Assembly: GCA_000827265.1 (NCBI GenBank)
Contig: KN834761.1
Span: 719,797-767,740 of the forward strand
Length of the DNA: 47,944 nucleotides
Reading direction: 5' to 3'
Origin: Collybiopsis luxurians FD-317 M1
Lineage: Eukaryota > Basidiomycota > Agaricomycetes > Agaricales > Omphalotaceae
Every line of letters begins with the position of its first letter. The first letter of the stretch is position 1. Below are positions 32,881-42,640 of the stretch, in pieces. The notes beneath the pieces are model-generated. The model worked only from the letters and a program-made list of their open reading frames with translations. It ran no database searches and was not told where the DNA came from. A program made the position numbers and the translations under genes.

Positions 32881-34580
32881 CATCCCAACCTCTGCCTCCC
32901 ACAACTCTGAAGACCAGTTTCCCTGGTCATTATGACAAAGCTTATCTTTGATGTGATTACCAAAAAATTTGTCCCAAGGGATACACAGGCATGGAGTTGT
33001 AATAAGGAACCACAGGAGGAACCACCAATTGCAAGCCACAATACAATTCAGTATCTTTTTGCATTTGATCCTATTTCAGGGCTTCATTACAACTCTTGTT
33101 TGAGTCACTGGAATAGACTCATTATTGGTAGCATCATTGCTTGCAGGTTCATTCTCAGGTTCCACTGGTGTACCATGGTGTGAGATATCATTGTCCGGCC
33201 CCTTGTTGCTATTCTCATTCCTAGATACACCCATCCCTTGCTCCCATTCTGGCTCATTGTTCTCATCACTCCCTCCAGTTAGACTGTTAATATTAAAATC
33301 CACTGAAAACTGTTTAAGTGCTGCCTTGGTGATAAGGACAACTGCCTCCCCAAGTTCTGAGAATACCTGCACACATTGACCAATCTTTTGGACAAGTGAG
33401 TTAAAGTTACATGGTTCCATTCAAGGGATTACTGGCTGGACATGTAGAAAATCCAGTCCCTGGACTAATGTTGGCAAAAGAACTCAGTGAACAACATAGA
33501 AAACAGACCATTCCTAAGACATCTGTAGCGGGCACTCCTCAAAGAAAACCACTTGCAATTCCTTCTTTGATGGCATCCTTTTGGTCATTTTCAATATGGC
33601 AGTGGTAGAACTTGAAGACCACCTGATCCATGTAGTCCAGACAGTGTCACCGAAGAAAGTCTTGAATCAGCTCAGCTTCTTGCCAACTGTTCACATAGAT
33701 TGAGCTCTGTAGAAAGTCATCAGGCTTGCTGCCTGTAAGTGGAAAGAGGAAGAGAAGGTCAGCAAAAGAGTCTCAAGGATGCTGGAGAGTGCAGACAGAG
33801 AGAGCAACATTAAGCTTTGAATTAGAGGCAGAAATAGTCTCAAAGTTGTTGCCAAAACACAACTTGTCTCAGATGTCTGGAATGATTTTGGAAGGGACAG
33901 TAGCAGAAGCAGCAATAACAGGGACACCTGCGTAGTTAAGTGGGCACGGCACCAATATGGCCAAATTCAGGATGAAAGTCATCTGTACCCCACTCAGAGA
34001 TATTATGAGCTTCATCTACAACCATGGAAATGATGTTCTGCTGAAAAGCACTGTTCTCCAGAACAAACTTGTTGAACAGTGAGCCAACCACAAGTTCAGG
34101 ACCTATGAAGCCAATGCAGTAGGTAACGTTTCCAAAATCCAGTTGCACTATAAGCCTGATTGATTATATTGACTATAATGCATTGTACCTGGAGTATCTT
34201 TTCCAAGCTGTTTGTCTTACCAGTCATGGACACTGCTGGAACCCTATTGTGACCAAACTTTTTGCTTGCAGTGCCATCAGCCTGGATAGCGGGCCAATTA
34301 CAAGTATAATCTTCCATGCTTGTCCAGAGGCTCTCCCTGGTTGCCAGTGACAGAAGAGAGCATAATAGAAGGCTAGTGCCTTGCCATCACCAGTAGGTAT
34401 ATCAAGAAGGGTGTTTCTACCATGGAGAGCATTCTGGCCAGCTTGAACCTGGTAGTCACACAAAGAGGGAATGTTGAACAGTAAGCACAATGTCTCTGAG
34501 GCTGCCTTGGTTTTCTTGTGATCTAATTTGCTTTCAGGTCTGTAAACATGGACACAAGAATGGGCATCTATTGATCTCAT
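32880..34580 (-). pseudogene. RecQ-like DNA helicase relic
   Basis: The minus strand keeps the motif order of fungal RecQ-family helicases, ATP-driven DNA unwinding enzymes. There is YQVQAGQNAL (Q motif), then LLDIPTGDGKALAF (motif I, with GKA in place of GKT), ILVIGPLSRLMALQAKSL (Ia), YCIGFIGPELVV, VVDEAHNISEWGTDDFHPEF (II), VIAASATVPSKIIPDI (III), IYVNSWQEAELIQDFL (IV), FYHCHIENDQKDAIKEGIASG (V region) and SLVQKIGQCVQ (VI). Further on is IPWDKFFGNHIKDKL. A one-base slip near 34,245, breaks near 33,930 and stops (for example after PSKIIPDI) disrupt the frame. A 40-45 bp GT-AG intron is likely near 34,150-34,195. The start could be ATG at 34,580. The product would be non-functional. Confidence 0.75.
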
Positions 34581-34599
34581 GTAAATCAGCTGTCATTAT

Positions 34600-36110
34600 A
34601 TTAATATAATGAACTGTACAAAGAAAAGTGAATACCATTGATTATGAAGTCATTCCGCATATTGTACACCAAAAAAATGAAGAAAATTGTGAAAAATTTT
34701 GCGGCTGAAATTTCTATGGCTAAGTTGAGTTCAGAGAAACAGGCACTTAAGGTATCTACACCAAAAGGCCAGAAGAACATACCAGTCAGCTGTTCAGCCT
34801 GTGCTTTCAATTGACTGTCATCAAAGTGACAATGAGCTGGTCAGCCACCTGCCAGGGCCAAGTCTAGCACTTTGTATGACCTGTGTTCACAGGGCATCTT
34901 ATGAAATGAAATGTCCCACCCTGTCCAATGTCCAATCAAGGTCTTACAAGTTTTTCTTGAGTGCCTGTGGGCACTTAGCCTTTTAAATTAGTTAAATTTT
35001 GTAAATTCCTTGATGTCCCAGCATCCTACTACAGGCACTTACAAAAAATAAATTTCATGATTTGTCCCACTGTCCTGCCCTTTAGGAAGTGTTCAAAATG
35101 CAACAGTACATCGAAAGGGATCTAAAAAGAGCAGGGGAAGTGTCCAAAAAGACGCCAAACAGTGGTAAGCATCAACTCCATTTAGATAAAATTACTAAAT
35201 GGAGAACACCTTTGTGTACAGAGCCAAACCTAAAAGGTTTGGCAATTATCGTAATGAGTGCAAGTCCGGAATGTATTCGATATGCTGTTTATTCCCCAAC
35301 TCTGACTGAAGGGAAGGGAGGGCTTTGTATGCAGTGATCGGCCATGATCTCCCTAAATCTGGCCCCAATAGGCAGGAGTTTCTCACAATACAATGATGAG
35401 ATTCAAATCGAGGTTGCGTGTTAAACCTAACTAATACAGTTGACGCTTCAGCGCTTAACCTAAATTTCATTGACAAAATTTTGTTTCTCACATCCACAGC
35501 TGTCTTCTCCCACACAGCACAAATGAAAAGGTACCTCAGCGGCTCAGTTGCCAATCAAACAGAAAACAAAAAATCAATAACTTACTACATACGGGCAAAG
35601 AACTATCTGGCTCAATGGCTCTAGGCCAGGACTGGACTGGCACATCACTAATATCCCTTCAGTCTTTTGTAGTATACTTCTGCATAGTTTATTGATAATC
35701 TTGCAGATCAAAAAATAGAACATAGACCAGTTCTCCCACTTTGAATCAATGGGACTGAGCAGATAAATCAAAAATTCCATGATTGGAGTTCATACCAATC
35801 CACAGTCGAAGCTCCAAATTGGCAACCGAGCAATAAACCGCCCTGCTGTGAAGAAGTTCCTGAATGCCGGTACCCAAGAAAAGACATTCATGTACTTTCG
35901 GATATGGCTACAAGGTTCTACTAAATTAGTATAGTTTTCTTGAGAATGTATTATAATATGTCGTACCGGCATCATGTTTTGTATAGAGAATGATTCAAAA
36001 ATATGTTGGTGCTGATACAGATATTTGGCAGCCATTGAAGTCTGTATTTGAAAATGTTAACATGCATAGTTCTAATCCATCCTTTTTATACCTTCTCTGT
36101 CCCATATCTA
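34600..36110. other. Intergenic DNA
   Basis: No gene that I can support. Short open frames on both strands lack recognisable motifs. Confidence 0.4.
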
Positions 36111-36132
36111 TCAAATGCACCCCACTTTCTTA

Positions 36133-36897
36133 AACATGGATCTTCCACATTTTGATGCTCTTCCTTCTGAAGTATCTCCTATGCCTATTCCAGTTTCAGA
36201 TCTTCAGCCTTCACCTTATTGCACAATGGACAGCTCTGTTATTGCACACAAGTTTTTGGACCCAGTGGATGTTGCTGAGCAGCTCCAGCACAGTTTTTTT
36301 GTTCGCTGAATGGCAGATTTTCTGTTCAGCCATGATTGAGGCATCTGCTGTAATGGTTAGATCATCTGCTATGGCTGCCATAGAGGTAGTCAATGCCTTT
36401 GCACCTGCAACATTAGACATTATTTGTGAAGCAAGCAAATGTGGCTCTTTGTTTACAGCTCTCATGAACTTCAGGTGAGGAGTGATTCGTTGTTCATTTT
36501 TGCTTCATCAACAATGTATCATTACAGTTTCCAATTGACCGATACTACCCTCCTCAGCTTGCCCTTGGACATTGTCAATTCCATTTGTGTATTCCAGAAA
36601 CATGGCCGAAAATTGGTTACTGTTATTGAAACTAAACATCACACCATTTGGAAACATGTCTCGGCATCCCCATCGACTGCACATGGTATGTTTATTCTGT
36701 ACCCCAAACTCATATTCCAGAATGTGGCATTGCTCCAAAACACCGACTTTCCACCTACCCATTGTGATAGCTTGATCTGGAATAGACTGGTTAAATTAGG
36801 TTGGGTGGTCTGTAGCAATAACACTTCAGAAGATTTCATTGGCCATGAAATTTGCCCCACTCTAAGAAGATCCTTATGGGGAGGAGAGGGTATCTGG
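36133..36897 (+). pseudogene. Unrecognised gene interrupted by the copia element, 5' part
   Basis: A possible coding region. ATG at 36,133 opens MDLPHFDALPSEV and runs to a T7 tract at about 36,294-36,300. One base of slip there moves reading into a frame that stays open (AEWQIFCSAMIEASAVM) to a GT-AG intron at about 36,475-36,528. Exon 2 continues in frame (FQLTDTTLLSLPLDIV ... EGIW) to the exact copia insertion point at 36,897. The frame resumes after the element. I do not recognise the protein. Open frames on the opposite strand weaken the case. Confidence 0.4.
36893..36897. repeat. Target-site duplication TCTGG, left copy
   Basis: TCTGG directly precedes the 5' LTR and is repeated directly after the 3' LTR at 41,956-41,960. 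A 5 bp duplication is typical of Ty1/copia integrase. Confidence 0.95.
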
Positions 36898-37110
36898 TGT
36901 TGGAGATACATATGCTCAGGCAAAGCTGTGCCTAGGTGCCGCATCTGTATCTTACATAGTTTATCCTTCCTTTAGATGTTTGTTCCACTGGTGGTTGAGT
37001 CAATGGAAGCATTTTTACTTTACTTATATATTTCATATTGAAGCGACGGCCCCCTCAGAGTCTTCTACTATACTCTGAGTGATACTTACTGTACTTCGTT
37101 AGCTCTAATA
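36898..37110 (+). repeat. 5' LTR (213 bp)
   Basis: Starts TGTTGGAGATAC and ends CTCTAATA; the ends are imperfect inverted repeats (TGTTGGAG and CTCTAATA). It matches the 3' LTR except for five transitions and two missing intervals of 53 and 60 bp. Confidence 0.93.
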
Positions 37111-37138
37111 GGTTATTGGGGCCCCGAATTGCTCAAAA

Positions 37139-38194
37139 ATGTCTACCACCATAAATGCACTTACCGACTCTCTCCCGATGAATGTCCCTACTCTCAATCC
37201 TACTGGCAGGAATTGGGCCATTTTCAGCCTCCGATTCATTTCTGGTGTCCAAGGTAAAGGGCAGTGGGACCACTTCACTGGTGCTGCTGCTCATCCTGTC
37301 CTCAGTGCTCCCACCACCACCCTTGTTACAGCCATGGATTCTTGGGAAAAGGACAAGGCTGCAGCTTGCAACCTCCTCTCAAAGGTACCCAACTCCATGG
37401 CTCTCAAGCTCAGCAAACACACCAGCATTGCTGATGCATGGTCAGCCCTTGTTACCAAGTACACCAAAAAGTCAGAATATGCTCAGACTGACCTCCATCA
37501 GTCATTCCTTGACTCATCCTGTAGTGATGGTAATGTTTGTCAGTTTCTCGACAAGCTTGCAGCTGAGAAAGAATCCCTTGCCTCAGTCAGTGTGGTTATC
37601 AATGATAATGACTATCACTCAACTATTTTGTGCAGTATCCCCCGGAACTATACTTCATACACTTCCAGCATCCTTGCAACTGCCAAGCTCACCAGTCCAT
37701 CTATCACTGTTGACCCCTCTTCTCTTGCTATCACCATCTCTGAGGAATATGATTGCCTGGTGCATCATAAAAATCATGCAAAATCCCAGAATGGTGGTAA
37801 AGGTGATGAAGATGATGAGGCTCTGGCTGTATCATCCTCATCCAGTAATTGCAAGCCATCTTCAGGATATGTGTGTTGGAAATGTAGGGAAAAAGGACAT
37901 TTGAAGAAAGACTGTAAAAAGAAAAAGTCCGATTCTGGTAAAGGATTGGGTAGTGGTGCTAATGCTGTTGAGTCAGATTCAGACTGGGAGGGCAGTGGAG
38001 CATTTGCTGTTGATGAAGATGGTAGTATTCCTGACCTCACTTTGGTTTCAGATAGCGATTGGGATGAGTCTTCATGTGCTGGGGATGATTCTGTACAGGA
38101 GCTCAGCAACGGTCAAGTTCTGTTCTCTGATGTTGAAGAGGAAAGTGTGCCAGATTTACCTGCAGGTCTTGAGGAGGATTGGAGTGATATTTGA
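37139..38194 (+). CDS. Copia Gag polyprotein
   Basis: A 351 aa open frame starts 28 bp after the 5' LTR. The N-terminal half is a copia Gag (UBN2/DUF4219-like) region with NWAIFSLRF and the SIADAWSALVTKY segment. A CCHC zinc knuckle, CWKCREKGHLKKDC, near residues 245-258 would bind the element's RNA. An acidic, serine-rich tail follows. The frame ends at TGA 38,192-38,194 and continues in the same frame into protease, so this may be a natural Gag stop or another C-to-T nonsense change. No stop or frameshift interrupts the Gag frame before that TGA. Confidence 0.9.
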   Translation: MSTTINALTDSLPMNVPTLNPTGRNWAIFSLRFISGVQGKGQWDHFTGAAAHPVLSAPTTTLVTAMDSWEKDKAAACNLLSKVPNSMALKLSKHTSIADAWSALVTKYTKKSEYAQTDLHQSFLDSSCSDGNVCQFLDKLAAEKESLASVSVVINDNDYHSTILCSIPRNYTSYTSSILATAKLTSPSITVDPSSLAITISEEYDCLVHHKNHAKSQNGGKGDEDDEALAVSSSSSNCKPSSGYVCWKCREKGHLKKDCKKKKSDSGKGLGSGANAVESDSDWEGSGAFAVDEDGSIPDLTLVSDSDWDESSCAGDDSVQELSNGQVLFSDVEEESVPDLPAGLEEDWSDI

Positions 38195-41100
38195 CTGCTC
38201 CATAGCTCCAGCTCCAAATCTGTTATCTCTGACAGTTCAAGTCAACCTGCAGCTGAAGTCTCTGATACTGTGAACTTACCTTCCTCTGCTCATTCCAAGC
38301 TTTACAACTCTGGTTGTAGTCACCACATTTCCCCTTACCATGATGACTTCACTTCATTTGAATCAATCCCACCCAAAAGTCTACACACTGCAAACAAACA
38401 GAGTTTTAGCACTACTGGTATTGGTTCAATTACCATTGACATCCCCAATGGTATTGATGCAACCAAGTTAGAACTTACTGAAGTTCTATACTCTCCTGAG
38501 GTCAGCTATACTCTGGTTTCTATGGGCAAGCTTGACAATCATGGTTTCTCAACCACCTTCCCAGGCAGCAAGTGTACCATCTATGGTCCTACTGGCGAGT
38601 TGGTTGGTGAGGTTGCAAAAAACACTGGCAGCCTCTATTGTGTTGATCAAGGGGGAGAGGATGGGGTGGCAGCTGTGGAGGTGATCAGTTTGGATCAACT
38701 TCACTGCTGAATGGGTCATATCTCACCTAAGGTCACCAGAATGATGGTGACTAAAGGTTTTGCTACTGGTGTCAAGCTGGACAATACTGGCCCACAAGAC
38801 ATCTTCTGTGATCCTGTGTATATGCAAAGGCAATGCATAAGCCGGTAGCGAAGGAGCGAAAGGAGGAGTCACAAGCTACTTCTTTTGGTGAAGAAGTTCA
38901 TTCTGATCTGTGGGGTCCTGCACCTGTCAAGTCACTGAGAGGAAAATGTTACTACATTTCCTTCATTGATGACCATTCCTGATTTGCTTACCTTGAGTTC
39001 CTCTGTTGCAAGAATGAGGCTTTCCATGCCTACCTCGAGTATGAGGCTTGGGTCAAGACTCAGCATAATGCTAGTGTCAAGACCCTTCACTCAGATGTAG
39101 GTGGCGAATACACTGGGAAGGAATTTGTTGTCCATCTCAAAAGCAATGGCACTCAGCAGAAACTTACCACTCACAATACAGCTCAATTCAATGGAATTGC
39201 AGAATGCTACAACTGCACACTGATTGAGAAAGTTTGTGCAATGCTCCACTCAAGTGGCCTCCCTCAAGCTTTGTGGGCAGAAGCTGTCTGTCATGCTGTA
39301 TGGGTGTTGAATCATACTTCTACAAAAGCTCTGGATGGCAAAACTCCATTAGAAGTTGTGACTGGGAAGAAACTGGACTTATGAGGTTTACGAGAGTGGG
39401 GGGATAAGGTGTGGGTATGCCTCGAAAAGGGTGATAAATTTGGTGGCAGGGTAAAGGAAGGTCATTGGGTTGGTGTTAATGATGCCACCAACAGCGAATG
39501 GAAATCCTTTCAGATCTATTGGCTGGACTCACACAGAGTCATGCTGGAATGGAATGTCTACAGCAATAAGACCTCAGCCAAAATTGTTTGTGTCAAGGGG
39601 GAGAATTGGGAATTCAACTTACCAATTTCAACCCCAGCACCCACTGCTCCAGAACTGAACCCTGCACCATCTCAACCTCCTGTTGAATCTGTACCTACCG
39701 CTATACCTCTGTCTACTTGTCGTACTTGCCAACCAAGCCAATGTGTCCTCGATATAATTGAGGGGCATGGTCACAGTACCAAACTCCTGCGTGGCATGCA
39801 AGCACCTGCTGATACAACTCCAGAATGCATTGAAGAAGAGCTTGAGGGTGATGGTGAAGCTGACTGGATTATGCTGCTCAAAGATGCAAATTTCCTTGAA
39901 GAATATGTGTTAGCAGCAGAGACAAGCAATGCTGAAGCTCTCGAACCACATACCTTGGCTGAAGCCAAATGACATTCTGACTGGCCTTTGTGGAAAGCGG
40001 CAATAGACGAGGAGCTAAAGATGTTGAAGAACATGGGGACTTGGAATATTGTTGAGAAACTGGAAGGAGTAAATGTCGTGGGCTCAAAGTGGGTTTTTAA
40101 AGCAAAGAAGGATGCTGCTGGAAATGTTGTGTGCTACAAGGCCTGACTCATAGCGCAAGGTTTTTCCCAAGTCCCTGGAGTCAACTACTTTGATACATAT
40201 GTGCTGGTAGCACATCTAGCTTCCATACGTGTGGTCCTTGCCCTCACTGCTCATTTCAACCTCAAGCTTCACCAAATTGACATAAAAGAGGCTTACCTAA
40301 ATGGGAAACTCACCACTGAAGAACAAATCTTCATGCAGCAGCCTCCCGAATTTACTCAGCCTGGTACTACACCCTCTTCCCATTTTTGTCACCTTCAAAA
40401 AACCCTCTATGGCTTGAAACAGAGCGGCCGGTGCTGGTACCAATGCTTGGTAGAAATCCTGGTTGAAAAATTGGGATTTTGGCAATGTGAGGTGGACCAG
40501 GCCATGTTTTACAGGAAGGAAGGGAAGGAGAAGGTGGTGGTTGTGGTCCATGTTGATGACTGTACAATCACGGCGACTTCGTTGACAGCAATTGACAGCT
40601 TGAAGGCAGGCATCAGAAAGTTTGTTGAAGTGTTGGATTTAGGTGAGTTACATTGGATACTCGACATCAAAGTGTCCAGGAACTGGGAATTCAGCACTAT
40701 CTCATTATCTCAACATTTGTATATTGATTCAATTATCTGGTGCTATGGCTTTGATGACTTAAAGCCGGTTTCAATCCCTATGGACCCAAACATTCATTTT
40801 TCCTCTGCTCAGTCCCCTACTTCCACTGCTGAAATTGCCACCATGCATGATGTCCCCTACCATGAGGCTATTGGTTCACTTATGTGGGCCATGTTAGGCA
40901 CTCATCCCAACATTTCTTTTGCTGTTACAACTCTCTCTCATTTCACCAAGAACCCTGGCATGGATCACTGGATTGGTGTCAAGTGTGTCTTCCAGTATTT
41001 GAAGGGTACAAGGGATTTGTGGTTGATGTATGGCAGACATGGAAATGATTTGGTGGGGTATATGGATGCTGATGGTAATATGGCCGAGGACAGACATGCC

Positions 41101-41622
41101 ATTACTGGGTACACTTTTATTCTAAATGGTGGAGCTGTTTCATGGGCATCTAAATGACAGGAAATTGTTACATTCTTGACTACTGAATTGGAATATGTTG
41201 CGGCAACTCACACTGTCAAGGAAGCTCTCTGGCTTTGTAACTTGGTCTCAGACATTTTTTCCCCTTTCCCCACTGCCAGCAATCTTTTCTTGGACAACCA
41301 ATTGGCTATTGCACTTGCAAAAGATCAACAATACCATGCTTGTACTAAACATATTGATGTAATTTTTTCCCCTTTCCCCACTGCCAGCAATCTTTTCTTG
41401 GACAACCAATTGGCTATTGCACTTGCAAAAGATCAACAATACCATGCTTGTACTAAACATATTGATGTTCATTACCACTTCATTCACTGGGTCATCCATG
41501 AAGGTTCTATTCAACTCATCTATTGTCCTACTGATGATATGGTTGCCAACACACTTACAAAGGCACTCCCATCTGCCAAAGTCAAGCATTTCACTTCAGA
41601 ATTGGGACTAGGCTTGCTTTGA
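38195..41622 (+). pseudogene. Copia Pol (protease, integrase, RT, RNase H), decayed
   Basis: The protease is recognisable at YNSGCSHHISP (about 38,305), with Asn where the catalytic Asp of DSG should be. The pre-integrase motif LHC-stop-MGHIS is at 38,700. Integrase keeps its catalytic acids in HSDLWGP, HSDVGGEYTG and NGIAE (about 38,905-39,210). The RT has IDIKEAYLNG, LYGLKQS and VHVDD (about 40,275-40,560), and RNase H has the TGYTF and DNQLAIALAKDQ stretches. One frameshift lies near 38,813 in the CxxC part of the zinc-binding domain. In-frame TGAs are at 38,708, 38,980, 39,382, 39,970, 40,144 and 41,155. From 38,839 to the end a single frame is used. Confidence 0.9.
41255..41470 (+). repeat. 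108 bp tandem duplication inside the RNase H region
   Basis: 41,255-41,362 and 41,363-41,470 are essentially identical. The unit is 36 codons, so the frame is kept. It duplicates NLFLDNQLAIALAKDQQYHA including one of the RNase H acidic residues. Confidence 0.95.
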
Positions 41623-41629
41623 GGGGGAG
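41621..41629 (+). promoter_or_regulatory. Polypurine tract
   Basis: GAGGGGGAG lies directly against the 3' LTR, the expected position and composition of the plus-strand primer in LTR retrotransposons. Confidence 0.85.
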
Positions 41630-41955
41630 TGTTGGAGATACATATGCTCGGGCAAAGCTGTGCCTAGGTGCCGCATCTGTATCTTACATAGTTTATCCTT
41701 CCTTTAGATGTTTGTTCTGCTGGCGGTTGAGTCAATGGAAGCATTTTTACTTTACTTATATATTTCATATTGAAGTGACGGCCCCCTCAGAGTCTTCTAC
41801 TATACTCTGAGGTGAGCCTAGCTATTCTGTTATCTCTAACTATGTACTGACTACACTTGTATAGTGATACTTACTGTACTTCGTTAGGTATTTAATACAT
41901 CAGAGTCTTCTACTATACTCTGAGTGATACTTACTGTACTTCGTTAGCTCTAATA
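41630..41955 (+). repeat. 3' LTR (326 bp)
   Basis: Same ends as the 5' LTR but 113 bp longer. The extra sequence is two intervals, 41,812-41,864 (53 bp) and 41,888-41,947 (60 bp), each beginning GT and ending AG. The second includes a repeated copy of CAGAGTCTTCTACTATACTC. Confidence 0.93.
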
Positions 41956-41960
41956 TCTGG
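41956..41960. repeat. Target-site duplication TCTGG, right copy
   Basis: Direct repeat of 36,893-36,897 immediately after the 3' LTR. Confidence 0.95.
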
Positions 41961-42110
41961 CACTGTATTTGGTCGCCGATTGTTGACTCTTGCAACGATT
42001 ATTACTTTCAACTGGCTGCCAGCCATTTTGAGCACAGTCATTTATGGGATAGTTGGCAATGCCAGTATAATTGGGTGACAAATAGACTGTCCATAGATGG
42101 TTCAATGTAG
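41961..42110 (+). pseudogene. Unrecognised gene interrupted by the copia element, 3' part
   Basis: With the element and one TSD copy removed, the frame from 36,529-36,897 continues here for 49 codons (HCIWSPIVDSCNDYYFQLAA ...) to TAG at 42,108-42,110. It is rich in Trp, Cys and His. I do not recognise it. Confidence 0.4.
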
Positions 42111-42640
42111 AGCAGCTATATGTGTGTACTTCATAATTGAACTATGACATTATTTTCTCCCGAAAGCACTAACGGCGCTAAGGATTAAGTAACATGACTT
42201 GTGGGGAATTTTGAAGACAACACATGTGACTGGTTGTTATTTCACCTTGCTTGCAAGGTCTATTCTGCTTCGAAACATAAGTTTGCTCTGATGGGATATA
42301 TATTGCTTATGTACACAGTTTTCCCACTCACTAGGTTGCGCGGCCTGTCTGTTACACAACATGCTGGGAAATGTTTGCAACAATGGAGTAGACCCATGCG
42401 AAGAGAGTGAGTGGGTGGAGCACAGCGACGCCCTGAGTGAGACTGAGCCTAGAGTTTACATGAGTATACACTTTTCAGAATATGTCTCATGGTTCACATT
42501 AAATCTACATGAACATTACAAGCAAGGTGCTGACCAATGGAGTGGTCCTTAATGGGTACCGGGTGTCCGAATAACAACAAACTCAAGTTGAGTCGGGGAT
42601 TGCTGCTACAGGCAGCGCTAAGGATTAATAAGGTTCATTG
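42111..42640. other. Intergenic DNA
   Basis: I see no gene or clear repeat. GGCGCTAAGGATTAA-like words occur twice (about 42,172 and 42,615). Confidence 0.4.

Larger units (their letters stand above)
36898..41955 (+). mobile_element. Ty1/copia LTR retrotransposon, complete but decayed
   Basis: LTR, gag, protease, integrase, reverse transcriptase and RNase H occur in copia order, flanked by a 5 bp duplication. The internal region has six or seven in-frame TGA codons, one frameshift and a changed protease catalytic residue, so this copy cannot move by itself. LTRs differ at about five sites in 213 aligned bases, all transitions, plus two length differences. Confidence 0.95.

Noticed and set aside
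34801..36035. Short open frames between the RecQ relic and the copia target gene
   Set aside because: All are under 110 codons, overlap on both strands and show no motif or codon bias that I can see.
38192..41157. A variant genetic code in which TGA is sense
   Set aside because: All copia stops are TGA, but they fall at Arg positions explained by CGA decay, and TGA ends or breaks reading elsewhere (NLR3) with no sign of reassignment.
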